A stretch of 64,000 nt of DNA from assembly GCA_040755395.1 (NCBI GenBank), contig JBFMAX010000006.1, positions 62,001-126,000 on the forward strand, read 5' to 3'. This document shows, piece by piece, positions 7,729-17,032 of this stretch. This stretch comes from Nitrospirota bacterium. Lineage in GTDB: Bacteria; Nitrospirota; Nitrospiria; Nitrospirales; Nitrospiraceae. The translations under genes were made by a program, and so were the position numbers. Below the pieces are notes generated by a model. The model searched no databases. It saw nothing but the letters and a program-made list of their open reading frames with translations, and was not told where the DNA came from. Each line of letters starts with the position of its first letter. Position 1 is the first letter of the stretch.

Positions 7729-9240
7729 TCAGGTCAGCCCCAAGACAGGGCAGAGCAGCCTGAGCGCCGCCCAGATCATGGCGGCCCCGATCACGTCGAA
7801 GAGGAGGCCGGCGCGGATCATCTTGCCTAAAGGGACGAACCCGGTGGTGTAGATGATCGCATTGGGCGGCGTGGAGACCGGCAGGGCAAAGCCCAGGCTT
7901 GCGCCGAGCGTGGCGCCCAGCGCCGGCGGAAGCGGCGAAACGCCGGTCGCTTGGGCGATCGCGATGGCCAGGGGAACCGCCATGGTGGCTGTGACGGTGT
8001 TGGAAACCAACTCGCTGACCAGAACCGCGACCGCAATCGACACCGCCGTCAAGCTCCAGATCGTGTGACTCCCGAACAGGGAGACGAAGCCCCGGCCTAT
8101 GAAATCCGCGAGGCCGGTCTTCACCATCAGTTCGCCGAACGCCAACCCGCTCCCGAACAGGAGCAGCACATCCCATCTGATGCCTACCACGTGCTTCCAC
8201 GACAGTGTCCATTCGCCTCGCCGCAGGTCGGTTGGAAGGACGAAGAGCAGGCCGGCGGCCAGGAGGGCCACCCGCTCGCTGGGCAAGAACACCCGGACCC
8301 AGAGGGCGGCCGGATGATCCAAGCCCCCCAGCGCGATCACAAGTCCCGGGAGGATCCACAGCAGAATCGCGACACCGAACACCGTACAGGCGTTCACTTG
8401 GCCCCGCGTCCAGGGTCCGAGCGCCTGGCGGGGTCCGCTCTGTAGGGCACGGTGATTGAACACCGCCGGGAGCGCGGCGGGATGGAGCCATCCCACGACT
8501 CCCCAGGCGACCGCGAGGAGGGCGAGCGCCGACGGACCGCCTAACGCCATCCAAGTGGCGAACGAAATGGTCGTTCCGGTTTGTTCGGCGATCAGTCCGA
8601 CTCCGACCAGATTCGTCGGCGTGCCGATGACGGTGGCCATGCCGCCGGCCGTGGCGGCAAAGGACAACAGAAGCAGCAGGCCCGCCCGATCAGGGCCGCG
8701 CACGGCTTGTGCCTCCGCTCCCACTGAGGTGGTGAGGCTCAGCGCGATCGGCAACATCAACGCCGTGGCCGCGGTGTTGCTGATCCACATGGAGACGCCG
8801 GCGGTCGCGATCCCGATCATCAGAAGCAGGCGCCTGGGACCGGCCGCCCACGGCGCCGACACTAGGGCGGCGGCGAATCGTCCAGCCACCCCGTGAACGG
8901 TCATCGCCTCAGCGAGCAGCAGACCTCCGATGAGCAAAAACATAATCGGGTGGGCGTAGGGCGCGAACACGGTCCGGAAGGAGCCGAGACCGACCATAAC
9001 GCAGAGGACTGTGCCGAGCACCCCGGTGACCGGCAAGGGAATGGGTTCAACGACCCAGTACAGGACGACCCAGGTCAGAATAGCTGCCAGGACCTGGGCG
9101 TCACGCGGAAGCTCGGGAGACGGGGCGAACAAGACCAACGCCGCGACGGCAGGCCCTCCCGCGAAGGCGGCCGCACGTTTCAGGCGCGAGAAGCGCGCAT
9201 CTCGGGCGGTGTGGACTTCTTGGGTGGCGCTGTCCCGCAA
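7729..9240 (-). CDS. SLC13/DASS family anion:sodium symporter
   Basis: The 503-residue membrane protein carries both Ser-Asn-Thr motifs of the DASS family: SNTAATALMLP in the first half and SNTVTATMAVP in the second. These lie at the hairpin tips that bind sodium and carboxylate or sulfate. A second family feature is STPPNAIIYTTGFV near the C-terminus. It probably takes up dicarboxylates, sulfate or phosphate. The start codon is a TTG with a weak ribosome site, so the true start may be inside the first 30 residues. It ends close upstream of the PsiE-like gene on the same strand. Confidence 0.85.
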   Translation of the reverse strand: MRDSATQEVHTARDARFSRLKRAAAFAGGPAVAALVLFAPSPELPRDAQVLAAILTWVVLYWVVEPIPLPVTGVLGTVLCVMVGLGSFRTVFAPYAHPIMFLLIGGLLLAEAMTVHGVAGRFAAALVSAPWAAGPRRLLLMIGIATAGVSMWISNTAATALMLPIALSLTTSVGAEAQAVRGPDRAGLLLLLSFAATAGGMATVIGTPTNLVGVGLIAEQTGTTISFATWMALGGPSALALLAVAWGVVGWLHPAALPAVFNHRALQSGPRQALGPWTRGQVNACTVFGVAILLWILPGLVIALGGLDHPAALWVRVFLPSERVALLAAGLLFVLPTDLRRGEWTLSWKHVVGIRWDVLLLFGSGLAFGELMVKTGLADFIGRGFVSLFGSHTIWSLTAVSIAVAVLVSELVSNTVTATMAVPLAIAIAQATGVSPLPPALGATLGASLGFALPVSTPPNAIIYTTGFVPLGKMIRAGLLFDVIGAAMIWAALRLLCPVLGLT

Positions 9241-9259
9241 GATCCATCGCGAAAGCGGT

Positions 9260-9757
9260 TCAGCCGCCCGCCTTTTCCAGGGCGGGCGACACTAACACCG
9301 ACCGCTCGGGCCGTTTGCGCAGGATGAAGACGGCAAAGATCAGGACCATGATGACCCCGACGTTCAGGCCGACATCTAGCAGATACCGGGTAAACATTTC
9401 GGCCGTGATCTCCGGCAGATGGGCCAGTTCTGCGCTGGCGGTCAGGATTCGCCGGATGCAGGCGATGATACCGACCGCCAAATAGGGTTCCAGGAGCAGG
9501 ACATCGGTCTTCAGATAGCGGATGACGGTTCTGAACAACTCCAGCAGGATGATGACCAGCAAGAGATCGTTGAGGAGTTTGAGACCGGCCGGGTGCAGAT
9601 TCGACTGGGTGGCGCGCTGGAAAAAAACAATCCAGCTTTGGGCGAATATGAGCATGCCGAGGACGAGCAGGCTAAGTCCGGCGGTGATGTATCCCCAACT
9701 ATCTAGCCATTCCAACCACGTGAGGCTCCGTTTGATCATTTCCGTCCGATCGCGCAT
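9260..9757 (-). CDS. PsiE-like phosphate-starvation-inducible membrane protein
   Basis: The 165-residue protein has four predicted membrane helices and the PsiE-family pattern (LLVIILLELFRTVIRYL, then PYLAVGIIACIRRIL). PsiE is induced by phosphate limitation in Escherichia coli, but its molecular job is not known. ATG 9757 follows GGAGGG closely. The downstream anion transporter (about 20 bases on) could be in the same transcript, which would suit an anion-uptake role. Confidence 0.8.
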   Translation of the reverse strand: MRDRTEMIKRSLTWLEWLDSWGYITAGLSLLVLGMLIFAQSWIVFFQRATQSNLHPAGLKLLNDLLLVIILLELFRTVIRYLKTDVLLLEPYLAVGIIACIRRILTASAELAHLPEITAEMFTRYLLDVGLNVGVIMVLIFAVFILRKRPERSVLVSPALEKAGG

Positions 9758-9835
9758 AGCCCTCCGTTTCCGGGACGATGTGCCGAGGATCGCGCTGGAC
9801 GCAGGCGACCGTGTCGTCCTTCCGGCACCGTCCTC

Positions 9836-10222
9836 TTACGCGTTCCCCGGCCGCTCGAACCCCTCCGCTAGGGGCCCTCGCATCCCACCGAACTGCAGCC
9901 CTCGCACCGATGTCGTTGTCAGGGAATGCCCGCAACATCGGATTTCCTGAAAGCCCGCCCCACCGTCCATGATCATGACGCGGAGGCCGCAGGAGTCGTG
10001 GTGGAGTTTTTTCTCATCGAGCACGGTTCCCGCCTCCAAGTCGCCCCGTTTCCGGCCCATCGCCGGCGTCACTTCGGAGACCACATCCGCTTCGGTCAGT
10101 TCATGACCGCAGCAGATGATCTTCTCAAACCCCTCGCCCCCGGCCATCACCTTCACCACCAGGCCGCATCCTTCCGGGTGCCGTTTCCGTTCGTCGATGA
10201 TGTCGCCTTTTTTGACAGCCAT
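9836..10222 (-). CDS. Tandem two-domain protein with HxxxCG...CCGH motifs (putative metal-binding)
   Basis: The 128-residue protein is two copies of one ~40-residue unit. Copy 1 (about 5-42) has HPEGCGLVVKVM then IICCGHELT. Copy 2 (about 65-103) has HHDSCGLRVMIM then IRCCGHSLT. Each unit keeps a His, CGL, GG-x-GF and CCGH, which looks like a metal site with three Cys and one or two His. The GG...CCG pattern recalls the desulforedoxin-like Fe(Cys)4 domain of desulfoferrodoxin, but the CxxC half is reduced to one Cys. ATG 10222 follows AGAGG by 5 bases. It lies downstream of a UMF1 transporter on the same strand, 23 bases away. Confidence 0.7.
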   Translation of the reverse strand: MAVKKGDIIDERKRHPEGCGLVVKVMAGGEGFEKIICCGHELTEADVVSEVTPAMGRKRGDLEAGTVLDEKKLHHDSCGLRVMIMDGGAGFQEIRCCGHSLTTTSVRGLQFGGMRGPLAEGFERPGNA

Positions 10223-10245
10223 AGAGCCTCTTCGCCCCTTCCGCT

Positions 10246-11535
10246 TCAAGCCTTCGCATTCGCCGCCGCCATGCCTCGTTCCTCGTCCACGGTCCGAAAG
10301 ATCAACCAGCCGACGGCGAAAAATACCGCCATCGACAGGACCGCCCAACGCTGGCTGCCGGTCCAGGCCGTCACTTCGGCGTAGACCAGCGGGCCGATGA
10401 TCGCGGCGAACTTGCCGGCCACCGAGAAGAATCCGAAAAACTCCGCTTGCCGACCCAGCGGAGTAAACCGTCCAAGGAGGGTGCGGCTGGTCGCCTGATT
10501 GGCGCCCAAGGCCGCGCCGGCGAGAAGCCCGATCGCGTAGAATTGGCCGTGGGTGCGCACCAGCGCCGCCCCCGCCACCAGCGCGGTCCAGAGAAACAGC
10601 GTCACCGTGATGGTCCGGGCCGCGCCGATTCGATCCGCAAGGACGCCGAACAGGATGGACCCGAGTCCCGCGCTCACTTGGGTGACGAGGAAATACATAA
10701 TCAGATCGCCCGGCGTAAAGTCCAGGACTTTGTTCGCGAAGATGGCCGAGGCCACGATCACCGTGTTGATCGCATCCGTGTACACCAGGTAGGCGATCAG
10801 GTAGCGGCTGAGATCCCGGTAGTGGCCAAGCCGGCGGGCGGTCTCGCCGAGCCGGCGAAAGACCGACCGCCAGACCGCGGTCGTCGCATTCGACTGTTGC
10901 GGTTGGGCGCGTTCCCGCAGGAAGAGAAACGTCGGAATCGCCGCCACGAGAAAAAACGCGGCGGTCACCGCGAAGCTCGCGCGGTAGAGCGGCAGATTGG
11001 CCTCCACGAAGCCGCCGCGGATGAACGGATAGGCCAGCGCCAACGAAAGAAGCCCGCCGACATAACCCAGCCCCCAGCCGTAGCCGGAGATCCGGCCCAT
11101 CCGGCTGAGCGGAACCAGCTCGACCAGAAACGCGCTGCAGAAGACGAATCCTAGGTCGAAGCCGATATTGGCCAGCCCGAACAGCGTCAGCCCCAGCCCG
11201 ATATCGCCGGCTCGGACCAACGCGAGGAGCGCCGTGCAGACCACGCACAGAATTGTGGAGCCGATGAGAAAGGCCCGTTTCTTCGCCCGCTCGTCCGCCA
11301 GCGCCCCGAGCGTCGGAGAGAAGACCGCCACCACCAACATCGACGCAGCGTACCCCCAAAACCAGAGCCGTTCCGCGAGGCCTTCCGGACGCAGGTGGCC
11401 GGCGACGACTTGAACGAAATAGACGCTGTAGGCGACGGTGACGATGAGGGTCGTGAAGGAGGAATTGGCGAAATCATACATGCACCAGGCCCAGATCTCC
11501 TTCGGGCCGGCCCACTGATCAGGGGGCGTCTTCAC
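10246..11535 (-). CDS. MFS transporter, UMF1/Atg22-like
   Basis: About 429 residues with 12 hydrophobic helices. The N-terminal signature CMYDFANSSFTTLI and the later GYGWGLGYVGGLLSLAL are typical of the UMF1 branch (related to the yeast vacuolar effluxer Atg22). Substrates of bacterial members are unknown; amino acid or peptide-product efflux is a guess from the eukaryotic relative. The GTG start at 11535 overlaps the nagZ stop in a GTGA junction, which implies translational coupling. An ATG at 11604 is in frame but would overlap nagZ by 73 bases. Confidence 0.82.
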   Translation of the reverse strand: MKTPPDQWAGPKEIWAWCMYDFANSSFTTLIVTVAYSVYFVQVVAGHLRPEGLAERLWFWGYAASMLVVAVFSPTLGALADERAKKRAFLIGSTILCVVCTALLALVRAGDIGLGLTLFGLANIGFDLGFVFCSAFLVELVPLSRMGRISGYGWGLGYVGGLLSLALAYPFIRGGFVEANLPLYRASFAVTAAFFLVAAIPTFLFLRERAQPQQSNATTAVWRSVFRRLGETARRLGHYRDLSRYLIAYLVYTDAINTVIVASAIFANKVLDFTPGDLIMYFLVTQVSAGLGSILFGVLADRIGAARTITVTLFLWTALVAGAALVRTHGQFYAIGLLAGAALGANQATSRTLLGRFTPLGRQAEFFGFFSVAGKFAAIIGPLVYAEVTAWTGSQRWAVLSMAVFFAVGWLIFRTVDEERGMAAANAKA

Positions 11536-12632
11536 GCCTGTGCTTTCAGCAGCCGATCCCTCGCCTGCCGGATGGAATCCAGCAAGGCCTTGTGGGTTCG
11601 GCATCCCACGACCAGTTTGGCATCTGCGAGCGAGACGGGTTTGGAGGCCGACAAAAACCGCCGCTTGAGTCGGGCGATCCGCCCCAGCGAGATCTCAAGC
11701 CTGCTCGCCGGGATGGTCCCGTCCTCAAAGGCCCTCTCCATCGCCTGGACGGCCGCCGCAGCGCGAGCCGGGTCTTGACAGACGAGCAACATGTCGGCGC
11801 CCGCCAGAAAAGCCCGGACCGCCGCCTCTTCGATGCCGTAGTGGTCGATGATCGCGTGCATCTCCAGGTCGTCGGTCAACACGACCCCGTCGAAGCCCAT
11901 CTCTCCCCGCAACAAGGTGGTGAGGATGGTCGGGGATAACGTGGCGGGCAGTCGGGGATCCCAGGCGCGGTAGAGCACGTGCGCGGTCATGAGAGTGGCC
12001 ACGCCGTGCGCGATCGCGTGGCGGAACGGCGACAGCTCGATGTCGCGCAATCGTTCCACCGGCGCCTCGACGACCGGCAGCTCCTTGTGGGAGTCGGCCG
12101 CGGTATCGCCGTGCCCTGGGAAGTGCTTTCCGCAGGCGACGACCTTGTTGTCTTGCAGCCCGGCCACCGTCGCCTGCCCCATCTCGCAGACGGTCGTCGG
12201 GTCGGACCCGAAGGCCCGGTCCCCGATCACCGGGTTGGCCGGATTGCTGTTGACGTCCAGGACCGGCGCCATGTTCATGTTGATGCCGACGGCCCGCAAC
12301 TCGGCGGCGGTGGTCGCCGCAGCCGCGTAGGTCAGGTCGTAGGAATGGCACGCGCCCAAGACCGCACAGGGCGGAAAGATGGTGAACCCGGCCGGCAGGC
12401 GCGAAACCCGCCCGCCCTCTTGATCGATCGCGACCAGGAGCGGCGAGCCCGGCGAGAGTCGCTGCAGGTCGTTCGTCAACTGGACGATCTGATCCAGCGC
12501 CTCTAAGTTGCGCGAAAACAGAATCACCCCGCCGGGCCTGTAGTCGGTCACGAGCGACGCCACGTCCTTCGACACCGCAGTGCCGGAGAATCCCACCATG
12601 AACAGCTGGCCGATCTTTTCACGCAACGTCAT
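11532..12632 (-). CDS. nagZ: Beta-N-acetylhexosaminidase NagZ (GH3)
   Basis: The 366-residue protein is a single-domain GH3 enzyme of NagZ type. It has IDQEGGRVSRL in the substrate-binding region, the GH3 NagZ signature KHFPGHGDT with the His-Asp pair, and VLTDDLEM, which carries the catalytic Asp nucleophile. NagZ releases GlcNAc from GlcNAc-anhydro-muropeptides in the cytoplasm during peptidoglycan recycling. Coupling to the downstream UMF1 transporter gene suggests that transporter may handle a recycling product, but this is inference. Confidence 0.9.
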   Translation of the reverse strand: MTLREKIGQLFMVGFSGTAVSKDVASLVTDYRPGGVILFSRNLEALDQIVQLTNDLQRLSPGSPLLVAIDQEGGRVSRLPAGFTIFPPCAVLGACHSYDLTYAAAATTAAELRAVGINMNMAPVLDVNSNPANPVIGDRAFGSDPTTVCEMGQATVAGLQDNKVVACGKHFPGHGDTAADSHKELPVVEAPVERLRDIELSPFRHAIAHGVATLMTAHVLYRAWDPRLPATLSPTILTTLLRGEMGFDGVVLTDDLEMHAIIDHYGIEEAAVRAFLAGADMLLVCQDPARAAAAVQAMERAFEDGTIPASRLEISLGRIARLKRRFLSASKPVSLADAKLVVGCRTHKALLDSIRQARDRLLKAQA

Positions 12633-12639
12633 GGCCTAT

Positions 12640-12722
12640 GATCTGTCGATTTGTCGATCTGATGATCTGCTGAATAGCCGGAAATTCCGACCGTTCACCA
12701 AATCGACAGATCAACGGATTCC
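12640..12722. repeat. Inverted octamer-array element
   Basis: The left arm is four degenerate eight-base words (GATCTGTC GATTTGTC GATCTGAT GATCTGCT). The right arm on the other strand reads AATCCGTT GATCTGTC GATTTGGT. The arms can pair over about 14 bases. It fills the gap between nagZ and pepA. It is the eight-base counterpart of the heptamer elements elsewhere in the window. Confidence 0.6.
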
Positions 12723-12726
12723 TCGC

Positions 12727-14247
12727 TTAGAGCGACCGATCAATCAAGTACTGAATCAGGAGTCGCGTGCCGATTCCCGTCGGGCCTTTCGGAATGTATG
12801 CCCGCTCCCGCTCGCTCCAGTCGGTGCTGGCAATGTCGAGATGCACCCAGGGATAATCGCCGACGAACTTGCTGAGGAACAGGGCCGCGGTGATCATGCC
12901 CCCGCCGCGCCCCCCGATGTTTCGCATATCCGCCACGTCGCTTTTCAGTTGCTCGAAATATTCCTCCCAGAGCGGCATTTCCCACACGCGCTCTCCGGTC
13001 TTGAGCCCGGCCTTCCGCACGGACTCCTTCAGCGTCTCGTCGTTGCCGAACATGCCGATCGCGAATTGCCCCAGCGCGACCATGCACGCGCCCGTCAGGG
13101 TCGCCACGTCGATGACGGCGGCCGGCTTATAACGGGTCGCGTAGGCCAGGCCGTCGGCCAGAATGAGCCGCCCTTCCGCATCCGTGTTCTGCACCTCGAC
13201 GGTCTTGCCGGAGAGCGTCTTCACGATGTCGCCCGGCTTCATCGCGCCGCCGCCCGGCATGTTCTCCGTGGCCGGCAGAATGCCGATCACGTGGACGGGG
13301 AGGCGCAGGCGCGCGGCTGCGCGCACGGTCGCCAGCACCTCCGCGCCGCCGGTCATGTCGGCCTTCATTTGTTCCATGTTCTCCGCCGGCTTGAGCGAGA
13401 TCCCGCCGGTGTCGAACGTGATTGTCTTGCCCACGAACACGATGGGCTTCGCGTGCCGGCCGCCAGTCCCGGCGCCGCGATAGTCGAGGATGATGAACTT
13501 GGGCGGCTCGTGGCTGCCGCGCGCGACGCCCAGCAACGCCCCCATGCCCAGCTTCTCCATATCCGCGCGCTCGAGGACTTTCAGCTTCACGCCTCGTTCC
13601 CCGGCGATGATCTTCGCTTCACCCGCGATGCGCGACGGCGTCATGACGTTCGAAGGATGGTTGCAGAGATCGCGCACGAACACGGCCGCCTCGGACGTCG
13701 CGACGCCGCGCCGAATGCCTTCTTTGAGATCGTCCAGTTCCTCCGCGCGCGATGTGATGACCGTCATGCGGGCAAGGTTCTTCGCCTCCGCACGGTTCTC
13801 GCTGCGATACACGTTGAACTGATAGCTGCCGAGCACGGCGCCCTCGACCATCGCTTGAGCGATGTCGATCGCGGACGTGCGGGGCAAAGAACCCTGCGGC
13901 ACGGCCGCCGTGAAGGCGGTGGCCTTGGCCTGGCGCACGCGCTTGACGGCGCAGCCGAACGCCTGTCGGATCGTATCCAAACGCAGGTCCTTTTTCTTGC
14001 CTAAGCCGACAAGCAGCACGCGTTTGGCGGCCGCCTTGCCCGGATTATGGAACAGCACGGTTTCGTTCTGCTTGCCTTCAAACTCGCCGCTTCTCAGCAG
14101 ATCGCGCAGGCGGCCGTCGAGGGCGCGATCCACCGCGGAGGCATCGTCCTGGAACGAGGTATCGCCTTCGAAATGCGTCAGCACCACCACCTCGGCCTGC
14201 TCCGTCTCGACCCGTCCTTGCTTCGCGATCACTCGCATGATCTTCAT
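12727..14247 (-). CDS. pepA: Leucyl aminopeptidase (M17)
   Basis: The 506-residue protein has an N-terminal macro-like domain and a C-terminal catalytic domain. The M17 signature NTDAEGRL is present, with VGKTITFDTGGISLKP upstream; together they supply the two-metal site (Lys, Asp, Asp, Glu) and the catalytic Arg. PepA hexamers release N-terminal residues from peptides in the cytoplasm, and in some bacteria PepA also acts as a DNA-binding protein. Length and motifs are normal for the family. Confidence 0.93.
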   Translation of the reverse strand: MKIMRVIAKQGRVETEQAEVVVLTHFEGDTSFQDDASAVDRALDGRLRDLLRSGEFEGKQNETVLFHNPGKAAAKRVLLVGLGKKKDLRLDTIRQAFGCAVKRVRQAKATAFTAAVPQGSLPRTSAIDIAQAMVEGAVLGSYQFNVYRSENRAEAKNLARMTVITSRAEELDDLKEGIRRGVATSEAAVFVRDLCNHPSNVMTPSRIAGEAKIIAGERGVKLKVLERADMEKLGMGALLGVARGSHEPPKFIILDYRGAGTGGRHAKPIVFVGKTITFDTGGISLKPAENMEQMKADMTGGAEVLATVRAAARLRLPVHVIGILPATENMPGGGAMKPGDIVKTLSGKTVEVQNTDAEGRLILADGLAYATRYKPAAVIDVATLTGACMVALGQFAIGMFGNDETLKESVRKAGLKTGERVWEMPLWEEYFEQLKSDVADMRNIGGRGGGMITAALFLSKFVGDYPWVHLDIASTDWSERERAYIPKGPTGIGTRLLIQYLIDRSL

Positions 14248-14320
14248 TCCGTCTCCTTGCTCGCGGACAAGCCGCCGGCTATCGGCTCTCAGCCCGACGC
14301 CGACGGCTGGGGCTTCCCGC

Positions 14321-14968
14321 TCATACCCCTCTCATATCGGGCGCCCAGATGTACTTGTGGAGTTGAACCTGAAAGCGAACGGGCAACCGGTCCGCCAGGA
14401 TCCACTCGGCGAGTTGGCGGAGGTCCAACTCGCCGAAGACCGGGCTGAACAGCACAGGGCACCGGTCGGCGAGTTCGTATCGCCGGAGGATCGTCTTGGC
14501 CCACTCATAATCGGCCCGATCCTTGAGCACGAACTTCGCTTCATCCTTAGCGGTCAACCGGGCGAGATTCTCCCAGCACATGCGCTCCGTCATGCCGCTG
14601 CCCGGACATTTGATGTCGAGAATGACATGGGCCCGCTTGTCGACCGGCGAAATGTCGATCGCGCCGCTGGTCTCCAGCAATACGTCGTAGCCTTCTGCAC
14701 AGAGCCGCTCGATCAGCGCGTAGGCTTCCGGCTGGTGCAGCGGCTCACCGCCCGTGACCTCGACCAACCGGCAACCGAGCGCCCCAACTTTCGCCAGCAC
14801 GTCGTCCAGGGACATCTCGACGCCGCCGTAAAAGGCATAGGCCGTGTCGCACCAGACGCACCGCAGCGGACAGCCGGTCAACCGCACGAACGCGCAGGGC
14901 CGGCCCGCATGGGTGGATTCTCCTTGAATGCTATGGAAAATTTCCGTCACGCGCAGCATTTCAACCAA
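14321..14968 (-). CDS. queE: 7-carboxy-7-deazaguanine synthase QueE (radical SAM)
   Basis: The 215-residue protein has the radical-SAM cysteines as CPLRCVWC (CxxxCxxC), the GGEP SAM-binding motif and the short QueE layout. QueE converts 6-carboxy-tetrahydropterin to 7-carboxy-7-deazaguanine, on the way to queuosine or deazaguanine DNA bases. TTG 14968 is 5 bases after GAAGG; an ATG lies 9 bases downstream. No other que gene is in the window. Confidence 0.9.
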   Translation of the reverse strand: MVEMLRVTEIFHSIQGESTHAGRPCAFVRLTGCPLRCVWCDTAYAFYGGVEMSLDDVLAKVGALGCRLVEVTGGEPLHQPEAYALIERLCAEGYDVLLETSGAIDISPVDKRAHVILDIKCPGSGMTERMCWENLARLTAKDEAKFVLKDRADYEWAKTILRRYELADRCPVLFSPVFGELDLRQLAEWILADRLPVRFQVQLHKYIWAPDMRGV

Positions 14969-14972
14969 TGCG

Positions 14973-15072
14973 CCTTCAGTCGTTAGCCATCAGCGGTCTG
15001 CCATGAAAAGCATGTGCACGGACGCTTCCTTCTGTCCGAGAACTGAACGCTGACAACCGACCGCTGAGAGCT
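14973..15072. repeat. Inverted heptamer-array element
   Basis: The right arm reads CTGAACG CTGACAA CCGACCG CTGAGAG. The left arm on the other strand reads CTGATGG CTAACGA CTGAAGG. It shares words with the element at 2349-2424. It fills the gap between the HAD phosphatase gene and queE. Confidence 0.5.
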
Positions 15073-15082
15073 ATTGTCTCAT

Positions 15083-15733
15083 TTATTCCCATCGCACGAT
15101 CGGCCATCCATGGCGGCGGGCGATCCGGGCCATCCCTCTGATCGGGTTCACGACCATCGGATGGCCGACCGCCCGCAGCGCCTCCACATCTCCCGGACTG
15201 TCTCCATAGGCGTAGCACTCGCCCAAATCAAGCCCGTTCTGCCGCGCAAAGGCCGCCATCAACCGCCGTTTCCCGTCGCCGTAGGGAAGCGGGGCCACGA
15301 GCCGGCCGGTGAACCCGGCCACCGTCCGTTCCGGCCTGGCCGCCAAAACCGCCTTCACCGCTAAGAAAGCGGCCAGCGGCTGGATCAAAAAATCGAGAGA
15401 GCCCGTGATGAGCACGATCTCGTGCCCCTCGCGGCGATGGGCGTCGAGTTTGGCCAACCCGTCGACGGACAGAAACGGGAGGACCTCCGCCCGGCAGAAC
15501 GCCTCCGCTAACGATTCCATCTCGGCCGGGTGCTTGCCGGTAAGATAGAGCTTCCGTTCCCGAAGGGGCTGCAGGGAGACCGGGGGAACGTGACGCAGCC
15601 ACCACCACAGGCTTGCGCCGGCTTCCCGCCAGCCGACGACCCCGGTCCTCCACAGGTAGCGAAAAAACCGTACTTCGCTGGGTGTTCCGGGCAGCAGGGT
15701 ATTGTCCACGTCGAAGAACGCGGCGATCTTCAC
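15083..15733 (-). CDS. HAD-superfamily hydrolase, subfamily IB
   Basis: About 216 residues from GTG 15733. Motif I is FDVDNTLLP (nucleophile and general acid Asp), motif II ITGS, and motif IV YGDSPGDVE with its metal-binding Asp pair. A helical cap lies between motifs I and II. The SerB-like subfamily IB hydrolyses small phosphate esters such as phosphoserine; the substrate here is not known. The longer open frame to 16021 runs back through the tRNA-Leu gene and is not used. Confidence 0.82.
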   Translation of the reverse strand: MKIAAFFDVDNTLLPGTPSEVRFFRYLWRTGVVGWREAGASLWWWLRHVPPVSLQPLRERKLYLTGKHPAEMESLAEAFCRAEVLPFLSVDGLAKLDAHRREGHEIVLITGSLDFLIQPLAAFLAVKAVLAARPERTVAGFTGRLVAPLPYGDGKRRLMAAFARQNGLDLGECYAYGDSPGDVEALRAVGHPMVVNPIRGMARIARRHGWPIVRWE

Positions 15734-15862
15734 TGTCCGACGACCGGTTGTGGAAGTCTGAAACGAGGCGAGCACCTGATCCCCGGCGCGGTTGTGATGC
15801 GCGGTCGCACTGGACGCCGACGGCTCTCTGAGCGGCGCCGATTCTACCGGACAGGCGGTTGA

Positions 15863-15892
15863 TTGACAAGCATTTTGGCCCACTTCTATAAT
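15863..15892 (+). promoter_or_regulatory. Promoter of tRNA-Leu(GAG)
   Basis: A perfect TTGACA (15863-15868) and a perfect TATAAT (15887-15892) are 18 bases apart. The tRNA begins 10 bases after the -10 box, so transcription would start at or just before the mature 5' end. Confidence 0.85.
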
Positions 15893-15901
15893 CCGCCCAG
15901 C

Positions 15902-15986
<85 letters not shown>

Positions 15987-16240
15987 ACCCTCCCTCTTCC
16001 CGGTTTCTTCATGGGCCGCAATCCTCAGTGTTCGCCTACCGGTGGACGGATTCCATCCCGTCGCAGGAAACGATTTCGATTCGGACGGCTGTTCTCAAGC
16101 CCCTGTTCCTTTGAGCGATCTTCGTAGCCGCACAGCCATGCGCCGCAGGCAAAGGCACCGGCCAGACGGTCTGGTATCCTGGTTGAGACCTCGCGGCTTG
16201 TTTCGTCGTCCTATCAACATCTCAACCGGAGTCACCCAGC

Positions 16241-17032
16241 ATGTCTGATACCCCGCCCGCCGACCGCCGCCTGTACAATTTACGTGAGCTGAGCTTGCGG
16301 AACATCACTCAGTGCAGCGCCGTGCTTCGCACCCTGGGCGTCGGCGCGTCGAGCCTGGAGGAAGTCGCCGGACGTGTCGTCCGGTATTTCTACGAGCACA
16401 TGGGTTTCTCGCCGTCGCCCGAGCCGGCCTGCGCGCTCGTGCGATTTTTCAAAACCCATCCCTTCGGCTCACTCGATGAAGAAAGCCGGCGCTACGTCGT
16501 CGGTCTGCTGGGCCGTCAACCCGACACCCCTTCCATGAAGTGCTTGACCCTGATGGCTTCGGCGGGCCTGCGACCGGAATGGAACGACCGGACGCAGTCC
16601 AAGCGTTACAAGGCGATCCCGATTACCGGCGATCGGTTTTCCATGCAGTTCCCGATGTTTTCCCAACTTTTGACGCAATTTGGAGTCTCCGTCGATGCGC
16701 TGCTGCCCAGCGGCCATGAGCTGCTCGTGGATGAGCACGAGAAGAGTTACAACGTCTTTTTCGTTCCCCGGGCGGCGGGCAGCCCGTATGTGCCGGTTCA
16801 GCAGGAGTTCGTCTTGTGCTACGGGATTCAATCCGTGGTGGGATTCGGCGGGCTCTTGCCCTCGGGAAATCTGTTCGCCGTCATTCTGTTCACCAGAGTG
16901 GAGATTCCCCGGGAGGCGGCGGAACTCTTCCGGACGCTGGCGCTGGCCGTGAAGCTGGCGGTCCTGCCGTTCGATGGAGACCGGGTGTTCGCGCCGGGCG
17001 CAGGGACCCGGACGCAGGAGAGCGCGCCATGA
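16241..17032 (+). CDS. Hypothetical sensor-associated protein upstream of a PAS kinase
   Basis: The 263-residue soluble protein is not firmly recognised. The last third (about 195-245, with [20 protein letters not shown]) resembles the edge of a GAF-like domain. The N-terminal part has helices and a conserved-looking [10 protein letters not shown] segment. The stop overlaps the start of the kinase gene as ATGA, so they are translationally coupled. A regulatory or ligand-sensing partner for the kinase is the best guess. Confidence 0.6.
   Translation: MSDTPPADRRLYNLRELSLRNITQCSAVLRTLGVGASSLEEVAGRVVRYFYEHMGFSPSPEPACALVRFFKTHPFGSLDEESRRYVVGLLGRQPDTPSMKCLTLMASAGLRPEWNDRTQSKRYKAIPITGDRFSMQFPMFSQLLTQFGVSVDALLPSGHELLVDEHEKSYNVFFVPRAAGSPYVPVQQEFVLCYGIQSVVGFGGLLPSGNLFAVILFTRVEIPREAAELFRTLALAVKLAVLPFDGDRVFAPGAGTRTQESAP

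Noticed and set aside
9836-11359. A 507-codon minus-strand frame
   Set aside because: Only its last 128 codons are a real gene (the CCGH protein from 10222). The rest is antisense-like overlap with the UMF1 transporter in another frame.
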